This document shows positions 12,601 through 23,300 of a stretch of DNA of 64,000 nucleotides, in pieces. The stretch covers positions 15,714,501 to 15,778,500 of the forward strand of contig NC_134963.1 of assembly GCF_965638725.1 (NCBI RefSeq), read 5' to 3'. Both the position numbers and the translations under genes were made by a program. How positions within the stretch are numbered: position 1 is the first letter of the stretch; each line of letters starts with the position of its first letter. The notes under the pieces were generated by a model. The model did not search any database, had not been told where the DNA came from, and saw nothing but the letters and a program-made list of their open reading frames with translations. This stretch comes from Aptenodytes patagonicus (lineage: Eukaryota; Chordata; Aves; Sphenisciformes; Spheniscidae).

Positions 12601-13594
12601 TGCCTCCACATTCTCACTACCCCACGTCTGCAAGGCCTCGCAGACCTGGAGAGCCATGAGTGGCAGGAAGAGCATCACTGAAAGCCAGGTTCTGCCCCTC
12701 TACTCACCCGCTGGCTTTACAGGTCATTGCATTGCTTCTGCTGGAATAAATCACGGAGAGAGGTCACACTCTGCTCCACGAGATCTGGTCCTTGAAAAGT
12801 GGGAAACAGTTGCGGTCCTTGGGGCGACAGCAGAGGACAGCCAGTGAGATGAGCCGCCTCCTCCCGGGGGTTCCTGTAGGACTGGACCTCACAGAGCAGA
12901 GACCCGCAGCTCAGGGTCTTACCCCACCTCTCTGCACCCCTGCAATCCGTACAGGGCCTTCCCTGTCTGAAAATCAACCCAGAAAAGCCAATGACCTGTG
13001 CTGAGAACAAGCAAACCCCAACGGGCCTTTGCATCCTCTTGAGCGCTGCGAACAGCCCCGTTCCTTCGGAAAGGAATTTCCTTAAAAGCCCCCCTTCCCC
13101 AGGGGGAGAGAGGTGGACTGGCACAGCAGAGTTTGGAAGCACCTTAGTTTTTTCCCTTTCTCTGAAATTTCTTTCTCTGGATGACCAGACAACAAACGCC
13201 CGCACTGACAATCCCAAAACAACACCCTTGTTGCAACACCCAGACCAGTCACCGGAGTCCACTAAGCCACTTTCTATTTCTGTTTGTGTCCTGGCAGTAT
13301 TTTTCACCCCTGCACTGATTCAAAGAAAACAAATCTAAAGAATGCTGATAAATTCCCCCCAGTTAAACACTTGAAGGCACAAAAGGGCTCAAGGAAATGT
13401 TCAATTCACAGTCTTAAACAGTGACCTAGCCAGAGCTGTAGTGTGTACACACAGAAACACAGACATGCACGCCAGACCTTGGGAGGAAGGTGCGTTTTCA
13501 AGTAACTCCGAAGCAAAGCATCTTCCAAATACTGGTTCCCAGTCTGGGGCTGCTCTTGGAAGAGGGTCTCGGTTTCTCTCCTTGCAAGGGGCAT
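675..13594 (-). CDS. AidB/ACDH-11-type acyl-CoA dehydrogenase, 3' part beyond left edge
   Basis: A flavin-dependent acyl-CoA dehydrogenase-fold protein. Coding exons in transcript order are 13594-13478, 9968-9736, 9094-8995, 8068-7951, 7094-6952, 6850-6701, 6154-6060, 5784-5685 and 815-675. All phases agree, giving about 399 codons. The first exon carries [13 protein letters not shown]. Residues 180-189 read [10 protein letters not shown] and 211-220 [10 protein letters not shown], the flavin/substrate-pocket strands. RLKDKLGTR lies at 263-271 and RRRVAFGK at 329-336. RLKDKLG and MTE-x-GGSDV match bacterial AidB and nematode ACDH-11 rather than the short- or medium-chain dehydrogenases. The family usually has about 540-600 residues, so the C-terminal domain, with the WEG-type catalytic segment, should lie left of position 1. 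I found no further exon in 1-674. The start is uncertain: the first-exon frame stays open upstream, and an ATG at 13627 or an upstream exon in the CpG island is possible. Two donors are weak (GTCTGG after 13478, GTCTGT after 6952). The exact substrate is unknown. Confidence 0.87.
1485..1722 (+). pseudogene. CR1 ORF1, C-terminal remnant
   Basis: The last ~79 codons of CR1 ORF1 are open and end in a TAG-terminated ...ERALN. The conserved stretch includes [15 protein letters not shown] and [12 protein letters not shown], the end of the esterase-like domain of CR1 ORF1 proteins. The N-terminal part is absent through 5' truncation, and the bases before about 1480 show no CR1 similarity. Confidence 0.85.
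1981..3490 (+). pseudogene. CR1 ORF2, endonuclease and linker, broken
   Basis: The AP-endonuclease-like N-terminal half of ORF2 is readable in pieces: [20 protein letters not shown] from 2005 with the RETW motif, then GVCYRPP and [16 protein letters not shown] in another frame from about 2270. It is then interrupted by a TAG at 2440-2442, resumes near 2450, and shifts again near 2500, 2880, 3190 and 3430. The linker pieces include [15 protein letters not shown] and [12 protein letters not shown]. Most lesions look like single-base gains or losses relative to the family reading frame. Confidence 0.88.
3491..4738 (+). CDS. CR1 ORF2 reverse transcriptase and C-terminal part, uninterrupted
   Basis: A 415-codon open stretch covers the reverse transcriptase core and C-terminal region of CR1 ORF2. 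Visible motifs are [10 protein letters not shown] at residues 61-70, [17 protein letters not shown] at 118-134 and the catalytic FADD at 149-152. The C-terminal region ends RDMV followed by TAG. The start given is a GTG inside the domain. The same frame is open from about 3430 ([15 protein letters not shown]), so the true ORF2 start is far upstream in the broken part. The ORF survives without interruption but is not expected to be expressed as a functional protein. Confidence 0.85.
   Translation: MLEKVMEQIILSAIMQHVQDNQVIRPSQHGFVKGTSCLTNLIFYDQVTRLVAEGKAVDVVYLDFSKAFDTISHSILLEKLTAHGLDGCTLCGVKNWLGIWAQRVVVNGVKSSWRPVTSGVPQGSVLGPVLFNIFINDLDEGIKCTLSTFADDTKLGGSVDLLEGRKALQRDLDRLDPWAEANCMRFNKDKCRVLHFGHNNPMQRYRLGEEWLESCLLEKDLGVLVNSRLNMSRQCAQAAKKANGILACIRNGVASRRREVIVPLYSALVRPHLEYCVQFWAPHYRKDVEVLERVQRRATRLVRGLENKSAEERLRELGLFSLEKRRLRGDLIALYNSLRGGCSEVGVGLFSQVTSDRTRGNGLKLCQGRFRLDVRKNFFTERVVKRWNRLPREVVESPSLEVFKRHIDVALRDMV
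10281..10344 (+). mobile_element. CR1 3'-end fragment
   Basis: A short CR1 tail: GGTTGGACGAGAGGATCTCC, AGAGGTCCTTCCAACCTC, then CACTCTGTGATT. This is the widespread avian CR1 3' UTR. It lies in the intron of the acyl-CoA dehydrogenase gene upstream of exon 9968-9736. Only the last ~65 bp are recognisable. Confidence 0.85.
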
Positions 13595-14689
13595 TTCTAG
13601 ATCTCCTAATGCTTGTTTCTCCCGCATGCCAACCTGTTGCTCCTGCCCCGCGGTCGTGTTGATCCCTTTACGACTCGGCGGTTGGCACCTCTCCCAGACG
13701 CGAGGCAGAAAGCGACCCGACTGCCACGGCTTGCAGGTAGCACTGGATCTCCACCAAGGCAGGCGACAGGTAAACATGATCCTGCAAAGCCCTGAGTGTG
13801 TCACACCAACAGCTCTCACCTCCAGACCCTTCCTCGGCTGACAGCAGCACCAATCCCGTTTTGTCTTAATGTTGTGAAGTTATTCTTGAAAAATCAATGA
13901 TGTCTTCTCTCCTCCCTCGGGGAGGAGCTTTCCAGCAGCTGTTGTCAACTGAACCGGGGAAAAGGTCTTTGGAAAGAGATCAGAAAACGGCCTGGAAAAA
14001 CACAAGTACTCGGAAAACACAGTGTCCTCCCCTACCAGCCGGGCAAACCATTGTAACCAGCCAGACCGACATTGCCGGAGCTGGGGGAGCCAGGGGGGTG
14101 TTCCCACCAGCACCCCGCTGAATTGCCTGGGATGATAACGGGGTAGAGATGAGAAGGAAAAAACACATTTCCTCATCCAAAGAATGACAAAATGCCTGGA
14201 AATGGGAAGAAATGGTTTGGGCAGGTTATTCTGTAAATAAGGAACTGCTGAAATAGGGAGTTCATCCTCCTTGCCTGCGTTGTAACGCTAGCTCCGAAAT
14301 AATCTGCTGCTTATGAAGTCCCTGGTGCCTTTGGGTCAGGGCGATATTAAAAGTCTCCCTTTCCCTAGGGAAGTACTGCAATATTCTAAGTGTCTTCGGG
14401 CTTCGAGCAGTTTAAAACCTGCACCTGATTTAGGGTGATGTGCTGCTAATAAAACCAGTATTTTACTTTAAAACAAGTTTAAGCAGGTACGATACCGAAC
14501 TGCTGTTACAAGCACGACTGTTGGAGCCTCAAGCATGGGGTGAAGGCCAGGGACATGTCCCAGCCCCAGCATGAACTCGGACTAGCTGGAGAGTGGGTGG
14601 GTTAGTAAAGCAAAACCCGTCAGCTTTCGCCCCAGCCCAGCCTCACAAGGCCACCCTGATTTCTTGTTTGGATATTCAGGTACTTGTTT

Positions 14690-15770
14690 GGTGGCGTCTC
14701 TTGAGGCGGGCGCGGCGGCCGAGCCAGCCCTGTCAGAGCCACCCGAGGCGTCAGGCCTGCGCCACGCTCCAGCACCCGCCGCCCCCCCGCTGCCTCAGGG
14801 CTCGGCACACACCGAACGCTCCGACCACGCAGAAAACGGCTCCTGCAGCTGCGACCGGGAAGCCCAGCCGCGCTCCCGCTCCGGCGGGGCCGCAGCCCTG
14901 CCGGCGGCATCTGCTCCGGCCACGGCACCGGCTGCCGAGAGGGGCCGGCGTCCAAAGGCGCCGGTGTTTTTCACGTGCGTGGCCTCCCGCCTCCCGCCAC
15001 GGCCGTGCTGCTCTTTCTTCCCCGGGTCACCTCGTTCCGACCGAACTCGTGAGGTGCGGCGTTAAACCCCTTCGGCAGGGCCCGGGGAAGGAGGCGGAAA
15101 CATCCCCCGCGGGGCTGGGCACGGGCGCCCTCGCACCGGCCCCGGGAAACACCCGCGGCCCCGTTTCAGCGCTGCCGGGAGGGTGCTGCTGGTGCCGCCG
15201 CAGGCTTTCGAGCGGCACAAGCGGCCCCCGCCGGGCGCTTTCCCTCAGCCGCGCCCGCCATAGCGGAGGCCTCGGGGCCTCACGGCGACGCCCCGCCCTC
15301 CGCTCGCCCCCAGCGCCGCGCAGGCCCGGGGGGCCCGCGGCACCGCGCCGGGCCGAGCCCAGCCCAGCCCAGCCGAGGCGGCGGGGGGAGCCCGCGGGGC
15401 CGGGGCCGGGGCTGGCGGCGCAGGTACCGCCGGGAGGCGGCGGCGGCGGCGGAGGAGGAGGAGGCCGCGCCTCAGGGGGACCCTCCCGTTCCTCAGGGGG
15501 GCGGCGGGTGCCGCCGGGTGAGGGGCAGGACCCGGCCCCGGGTGGAGCCCGGCCGGGCCTGAGCTTCAACTCAAAAAAAACAGAAGCAAAAAAAAAAACA
15601 AACCCCAAAAAACCCAAAAAACTTTTAAAACTACATTTGGGGCCATGGCTGCTTTTTTAGGGCCTGCGATCACCTGAAATCGGGCGTAAGGGGCAGTCGG
15701 TGTGCGGGCGCGGGGCTGAGGGGGTGAGGTCCCGGGGGGGGGGGGGGGGGGGCGGGATGGAGGTTGCTGG
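14690..15770. promoter_or_regulatory. CpG-rich island, probable bidirectional promoter
   Basis: The sequence turns abruptly GC-rich and CpG-dense (runs of CCG, CGG and GCGC) against AT-richer flanks. It lies between the first recognised acyl-CoA dehydrogenase exon (minus, 13.6 kb) and HORMAD2 (plus, coding from 17.38 kb), where untranslated first exons of both would be expected. No TATA box is evident. A 19-G run follows at 15734-15752. The long open frames here (up to 355 codons on plus) are Arg/Pro/Gly-rich and reflect lack of stop codons in GC-rich DNA. I could not place a transcription start or first-exon donor; GCAG|GTACC near 15423 is only one candidate. Confidence 0.7.
15734..15752 (+). 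repeat. Poly-G run (19 G)
   Basis: Nineteen consecutive G at the right edge of the CpG island, followed by CGGGATGG. It may form a G-quadruplex and is prone to length errors in sequencing. Confidence 0.95.
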
Positions 15771-16479
15771 GCCTGCAAGAGGTTCGGTTTCCCCCAGTTA
15801 ATACTAATTTCCTGATGCTCGGTGATAAAGTGGCTTCAGAGCGGGAGAGCGGTGGGGCTGCGGAGAGCGAAGGCAGCCTCTTTCCTCTCCCGCGGTCCCG
15901 GAGCAGGCGCGGGTTTGGCCAAGGTGAGACGGTGATGCTGAAGCCTTGGAGGGTACCCTGTACCAAAACAGCCGGGTCAGGGTAGATAAGCTCAGTCTAA
16001 GTGGTGTTTCCTTTGCGCAATAAATCAATTATAAATGTAGCACGATACAGAAAACATGTTTTCTTATCTCTTCTGGCTCACTTAGATCAGCTTTATTTAG
16101 CTAATAACCTCACGCTGGAATAATGCCTTTGTCTGCTTTAATTGCATTCCAGTCCTGTTCACAGTGCTTTGTCAATCATGAGTAAAAAAAAAAAAAAAAA
16201 GCTTCCCTAAAATATTTAACATATTAAAAATTTTGCAGGTGTATATTTGTTTAAATATACTTTTATAGCCGTAATCTGTCCTCATTACTAAATGAAGTGC
16301 TAAATTTAGCGTAAAAGCTGTCAACATGTTCCAATCAACATGTCTTAATGACTGCCAACAAATGGAAATGAGGCTTTCATGGAAAAAAGCTGAAAAGGTA
16401 CAAATGCAGAACAAGATTAGATCAACTGTTTTGATAGAAGTCCGCTGGTCACTGCATTACATCACAATTTAAATCAACC

Positions 16480-16830
16480 CACCGTGTTTGTGGTATTATT
16501 TTAATTGTTAATAGAAATATTGACTGGCTGTGGACGAGGCAACGCTCCTTTGGGGACCTGTTTGTGGTGTTCCCTTTCATTAACGTCTCCCCGTTAGCAA
16601 CTACATGTTGAGATCTCCCAGCCAGCCATTTTTCAAACCAGTTAATGCGTGCCTTGTTAATTCCATCTAATGGAGGTTTTTAAACAAGATGTCAGACGGT
16701 GCTAAATCAAGCACCTCACCAAAGTGCATTATTGCCTTCATCAATCAGCTTTCTATTCTTGTAAAAAGAAGATTTTCCTCTTTAATCCAGGTTTGTCTAA
16801 CAAGGCCCGCTTTCATTGAAACAATGTGGA
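16480..16830 (-). mobile_element. Ancient CR1/L3-like LINE relic (reverse transcriptase fragment)
   Basis: On the minus strand one frame reads KWLAGRSQHVVANGET. This matches the CR1/L3 reverse transcriptase pattern NWL..R.Q.V.VNG, which the younger CR1 at 3.8 kb shows as [14 protein letters not shown]. Just upstream, DLAPSDILFKNL resembles the preceding helix. Stops and frameshifts break the rest. It lies in the 5' intron of HORMAD2. The boundaries are approximate. Confidence 0.65.
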
Positions 16831-17380
16831 CTTCTCTCTCTCTTTTTTTTCTCCCCCCCTCCTTTTTTTTTTAATTTCAAGGTGTCCCAGAAGAATCATT
16901 CCTTTATTCTGGCCAAGATTGATGTTAGTGCGTTTCCTGCTTACCCTTGCTAAAATATCGGCTGCTATTGGCAGACTTCCAGTTCTTTCACGTTCCCCCT
17001 TCACACTTTTTAATGGTTGTAGGAATTAACATTTGTGGTTTGGAATATGAGAAGTGCATTTTGAAGTGGCACCAGCTGACACCAGGTACAGTTGCGGCCC
17101 TGAATTTAAAATACTATTGATCGTTTAGCAGTGAATAAGGAGTTTTCTCACTCTGCAAACTCCCAGGCAGTGCCGTAAGGGTATCCTTGGTTTGCTTTGC
17201 TTTAGCTGTCCTGACTGGCAATCAGCTTTTAGACCTGAACAAGGCTGAAGAATCTCATTCTTAGCTTAAGGAAGATGAGAAATAGCAATGACTGTCTATT
17301 TTCCAGGTGTCTCCAGTCTTTTTTTGTTTTTTTTTTCCAGGTTTTAATTACAAGTGGAAGGCAGGTCTTTGAAATACAGG

Positions 17381-20300
17381 ATGGCTACTCAACAGCTTTC
17401 ACAGACTAGGCAAAAGAAAAAATCCTCTAAGGTAAAAACCTTGAAATGTGGTGGTACTGACAGTCTTGGCTCTCAGTTTTGGACGTGGCACATCCGTGCC
17501 TGGTGAGGTGGGAACACTTTCTGTTGTCTGCACTGTTCTTGCTTGGATTATTTCCAATTTAGTGAGTCCGGGAAGATACAGCATGGGGCTTTGACATGTA
17601 TTTGACTAAATAAATGTAGGCTCATTAGGTGTGCACAGAGCTCTATTAGCAGGAAGAAAAGCAATGAGCTAACAGAGGAACTAAATTTAGTATACTTTCC
17701 GCTGAGATTGTTCATGTTAAAATCACACAGTGTTTAGTATTTACATTAGCTCCAGTCGTAGACATGCACTGTTTACAGCTCTGCCTTAAAATCACTCTGA
17801 AAACTAGGTCTGCGTACAGCATTGACAGGTTCAGTCTGCTGTCAGATCTCAAAAAAAGCTGTGGCAGGCAGTGAACTTCGGTACAGCCGTGAACGCCATA
17901 CCAGCACTGGCACTTGTTTGACTCTGTAGAGCTAAGCTGGCAGAAAACTATACACTTTTTTTTTTTTTAGGGGTGGCTGTCTGTTAAGTGCTAGCATTGG
18001 TGCAGTGGAAGGGGTGGGAACGTTCAGCTGTGATAAAAGGGGAGGGAATGACCACTGCAGTCTGCTTCTGAGTAAATCATGCCAGATCTAACAATAACTA
18101 TCCCTAACACATTTAATCCCACCCATGCTACACGTTACTCTTCTCTGTGTAGTATGAAGACCAGAGAAATGTTAAAATTATGTTTCTAAGTTACCTTCTT
18201 TTTCCACCTGCTGAGAGTTGTTCCTAAATACAATCCCTGTGTACACTAAAATGGCGCTATTTTTGGCTTTGCCCTTCTTTCTCAGGAATCAGTGGTGTTC
18301 CCCAACAAAATTGCTACTGAGCAGCAGTCTGTGGTGCTGGTGAAAAGACTTCTGGCCATCTCTGTATCCTGTATAACATACATGAGAGGGCTGTTCCCAG
18401 AGAGCTCTTACGGAACTCGCTATTTAGATGGTAACACTTTCAATTTGTGCTGAATTCTTACTTCTACTTGCTATATTTTAGCTATAATCTGCTTTACATG
18501 TTAGCTTCTGGCTGCTCATATATGTATGAGTTCAGTTTATTAGGAAGTTAGCTAACAGGCCTTCCCCAGTCTGGATGCAGACAGGGCTTCTGCATCAGAT
18601 AGAGAGCATAGAAGACAACCTAAAGCTATTGGCAACTCGTGGCTTTTCTCCTAGTGTTTCTTTTGGTTTATAATCATCCCTTGGCGTTGCCAGCCCCGTG
18701 AATCAGGTCTCAGAGTCAAGAGATTGACTTAAAACCCGGTAAGTTTTAAAAAATCAACTCTGATTGGTGTGTTTTATTTTCCTTTGGATTTTTGAGCCCC
18801 TGAGGTTCACATTTTCAGCTTTCCTTGCAAGATTGAAAGTAGATTTGTTTGTTTGTTTTATTGTGTTTTGGTTTTTTTTCCCTGTGAAAACTTATCTCAC
18901 GTAACTGTAACCACATGCGCTTGGGAATCAGAACTTTTTTTCTTAAAAAAAGGAACTTTAAGAACCAAAGTCTTGTCGTAGGATCACAAAATTAGTGAGG
19001 CTTTGATTCATCAACGTCTTTATGTTAATTCGAGATGTGTTAGTAGGGTGTGAAATGTCTCCATGCATTCCAACCCGTTTCCGTGTTTTCACTTGCGCAG
19101 TTAGTTCTCCTGAAACATGGTCACAGGCACTTTGTGGACTTGGTTGAGGGCACAGGAAATCCCAGATTGGCTCTTGATCACCTAACCTTGAACAGCCACT
19201 AGTCATTCCAATCAAACATCAGGTCTTTCATGTGCCTTTTTGATCAAGAATGTTAACATCTGGCCTGCTGGTGCCTTTGAGGGCTCCTTGGTTGAATCCT
19301 AAGGTGTTATTAATTCATCTCTTCATCTGCAGGATGGGTTTCCTCTCGCCATTCTGAATGCCTGAAAACAGAGGTAGAAGGAACTGTGTGGAAAAGCTTA
19401 ACAGAAATAGTTTATTCTGAGCACAGTCATTTACCTCATATGGATGTTGGTGAAATCTGAATGCAGAAGTGAAGGTGTTGTTAGGGAATGGCGGAATAGA
19501 TGGGAGTGGAGAAGAGGAGGGAGGAGAGGATGGAAGCTGCTGGTGTTTTGAAATTAAGCCATAATTCTAGCACTGTTTCTGGGAGAGCCCAGAGCATCTG
19601 CGGAAAGTCTTGACATTTGAAAATGCAGCAATAAGCTTGTGTCGGCCCACCTGGGACTCAGTGGAAAACCAACATTTCCGCTCAGGAAGGACCTCCAGAT
19701 AACGCATTTTATCCAAAAAAGGGAGGGTGGCTGGCTTAGTTTCCGTGTTTGCCCAACAGCTGTGATAAGGATTGTAACTATGTGCTAAATCTGGTTTTGC
19801 AGACCTCTGTCTAAAAGTTCTCCGAGAAGATAAAAGCTGTCTGGGATCATTGCAGATAGTCAAGTGGTAAGTGAGTAACAGCGAAACTAAGACAAGATTG
19901 TGCTGAATAGCAAGACATCTACCCCTCGCATTCTTCTTCTTCCTGAATTTGAAAATACTGTGCCCAGTAGCGCTATCGACTATGCCAGTACAACTCCCAC
20001 TGCTGCGGAGTGTGTGCTTGGCCCTCTGCGTAAGCAAGACAGAATTAGCTGACCAAGATCATGTGAGTTCAAGGTCTGTTGAAGTGTTGGCTGTAGTGAG
20101 GTCATGGTCAGGCCCCAGAGCACACACAGGCAGTGTAGGTATGGAGACAGGGTAAAGAAAATCATGAGATTGATTCTGTTGTTGTTTAGTCTTTTCTAGT
20201 TTCACTTCTATAGGGCCTCTTGTAGCTCATTTTTTAGTATGTACAATATTTTATCTCCCTGGATGTTATGTGTCTAAGTACCCTACAACTTTCTTTAGGA

Positions 20301-23300
20301 TGTATTTCAGAGTTGGCATGTTCCCAACAAGCAGAAAGTCTGACTTCGATGTGCTAAGGAGATACCCAGCTGCACATCCTTTGACTCGAAGAGTAAATAT
20401 CTGACCATTGCTGCCTCAAATAATATTTACTACTTTGAAAAAGTCCATAGCTGTAAACTGTGCATCAGATAACAAAAAATTTACAAGACCGGACATGTCA
20501 GGCCACGTTCAGATTGAAGTTTCAGCCAACCTCTGTACACTGCCAGTGGGAAAAGAGCCACTGGAGAGCAGGCTGGGGAGCCAAAATAGAGCACTGCGCA
20601 GAGAAAACCACTCGGAGCCAGCCTTAGGCCTCGAATCCTTGCCTTTGTCAGGATTTGAGTGGGCTCCAGGCTGACAGGATATGGCCCTAGAAGTATAAAC
20701 AACGCACAAATGCGGAAGGGAGGACAGCGCCTTTATGATGGTTGATCTGAAAAGGACTTTGCAAGCCCAAAATGTTGCTAGCTGTGTTGTCTTAATTCCA
20801 GAAAAAATTTAAACTTTAAACTGTATCTAATGAGTATGCATTTACAGATCAGGAGATAAATATTGCTGGTTAGTATTAATGTGTTTTTCCCTGGCAGGAT
20901 TCAAGGTTGTTTTGATGCTTTGGAGAGGCAGTATGTAAGTTTTTTCACGTTTTTTAATGGAGTTTCCTATTTCTTCATAGAGTATGGACAAAACTATCTT
21001 TCCATTCCTGCTTTATATTTTTGTAGTGATCTTGCATGCACACAACACACATTCACAGCTGTGGGATAGGGGGAAGACCCTCCCCTGAGTATATACATGT
21101 GAGATTTGGGATTTTATTCCTTGAGCCCAACTATTGGCTGCTGTTGCTCTCTAAACTTGCCTGTGCATGGTGTGTGAATTAATTTGCAGCCCGAAAGGGA
21201 TTTCCCTTAGTTCTGTGTTCTACATTTGCGTTCTCTAATGTCTGGACAGAGACACTGCCAGTCAGAACTTAGATCTTGACCTCCATGCCTGTTTTCCCGA
21301 GACAGGTTATTTCGTGCTTCTGCTTTCCTTCCTCGCCCTTTTCCCTTCTTCTCATCTCCTGTAACTCTCCTAGCTTTTCTCTCGGGTTCAGAATTTATTA
21401 CTTTTTTTTTGAAAGTAATAATAAGAAAGGTATATAACTGGTTCCGGGACTAGCTAGCAAGTAATCATATTCCTTGCTGATTCTCACGTAAAAACCGCTC
21501 TGCACAGGAAGAAGCACCAACTGTTGTCATCTCTGTCAGCACCGTTCATCAAACCAACTCTCATCTAGATCAGATGAAGTGGTGTTAGTTTCGGCACTGA
21601 TGATCAGATGGGCTCTTACACATCAGTACCCCTGTCAACGTGCATAAGATAATTCAAAATGTTGTGAACTCAGTTTATTGATTGCTGACAGTTCTAGGTG
21701 GTATTTAGTCCTCTGCTATTTATGAGAGACATAAATTATTTGTTACTTGACAAGGATTAAGGAAAAAAATGGAGGTATTTAATGCATGTTCTAGCATTGT
21801 TTTCAAGAGTAGTCCCACGTACGTTTTCTTGCTATAGGATAAATTAAATACCTTTGGGGAGTTTCATAGCAGAGAGCAAATATTAGTCTTCTGTAGGGAT
21901 GGGTGCTCTTTTAAAAGAGTTTTAAATCGGCATAGCCTTTGGAGATCGGTTTAGAAAGAGTCCCCAGAGAGAAGTCTGAGCGTGCTGTTGTTTTCTCGGG
22001 AAACTGCAAGTAAAGCCAAGCAAACTGGCCACTAGGTGTTGCTGATGCTGTGCTATGAAGAATCTGCGTAAAGGTTTTTAACTCGCAGTCTGTCGAATGT
22101 GTCTATTCCTTCACTGTGTGTAGGCAGTTAGATTTTGATAGGTCTTTCTTTTCCTTGCCCACTAAGGTCAGATTTTGATTTTGTGTTTTGTTTTGGTTTT
22201 CCCTCCTTAGTTACACATTGCTGTCCTCGCAGTAAGTAAATGAATACAACGCGTTTTTCTTCCCCCCCCCGGCTTGAAAGAGATACGGAGTCAAGGTCGT
22301 GTCAACCCATTTGTGCCTTTTTAAGGGGAAGTCAAAATGCATGTGGTTTTTAATAGAGCAGTGACCTTTCTTAAATATGGTGAATATGAACTTCCTAGGC
22401 TGCATGGGAATATTTTTCTCAGTATGTCAGACTTCTGACTGAGGCCTTACATGCATCCTTAAACTCCTAGAAGCGCTTTCATGTGCTTCATAACATTGCT
22501 TCCTTTAAACTCTTGCCTCCACCCTCGGAAGCTGCTGTGTCTTCTCCATTCCCCCTGCAGAAGAGTCCTCCTTATTAATCTGATCCTGAAGAAAGCACAC
22601 TCTGGTGGTTACATAGCGAGTCTTTTGCCCTGGTCCTTTGGAAAGCACCAAGAGCTATGCTATGCATCTATTCTGTGCATAATCTGAGTAGTTTAAATCT
22701 CAGGCATCAATAGTTGCCTGTGAGGGTTGGAATGGGAATTAACCTCATTCCTCCACAATTACACAGATGAGTGTCTTCTACCTGTCTTTGAAGTGGTAAG
22801 TATTGACTGCTGATAGAGGAAGACTGTTTCTGAGCCATTCCTTTCTCTGATCCCATGCTAAAGATAGTACAATCTCTGCTGTAAAATGAAAATATCATTG
22901 TTTAGTCACTTTTCACTGGTTCAAGTTATCCAAGGGGAGAATGCCCTCACTGTGCTTTCTTATAACAGATTTACACCAATCCCAAGGAACCGGAGGTAAG
23001 AAAGAGTCTTAATTAATCTTTGAGGCAACTGAAGGCATGGGTGAGTAGATTTGTATTCAGAGTGGACTTGTAGGCTTAAATTCTACCCTGACATAGCTGC
23101 TTGGTGACCCTGTTTCTCTTCTTCTGCCTTCACTCAAGAATGACAGCTCAGTGAGCTGGATTGTGATCAAACGCTCCTACCAGGCACTAGGCTGTGGGCC
23201 CATCTAGGGCCTCAGGCAGGGATGTTAACAGGCAACTAATGGGCATGGTGGTGATTTTGTTTTTCTTTTCTGAAGAGAAGAAATGGGAAGTTCAAAATAA

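Noticed and set aside
12717..13307. 196-codon minus-strand frame
   Set aside because: It lies in the intron between two acyl-CoA dehydrogenase exons that join in phase without it, has no recognisable domain, and an overlapping plus-strand frame is equally open.
14593..15660. 355-codon plus-strand frame in the CpG island
   Set aside because: Arg/Pro/Gly/Ala-rich low-complexity sequence. The opposite strand is also open (196 codons), and it shows no family resemblance; this is stop-poor GC-rich DNA.
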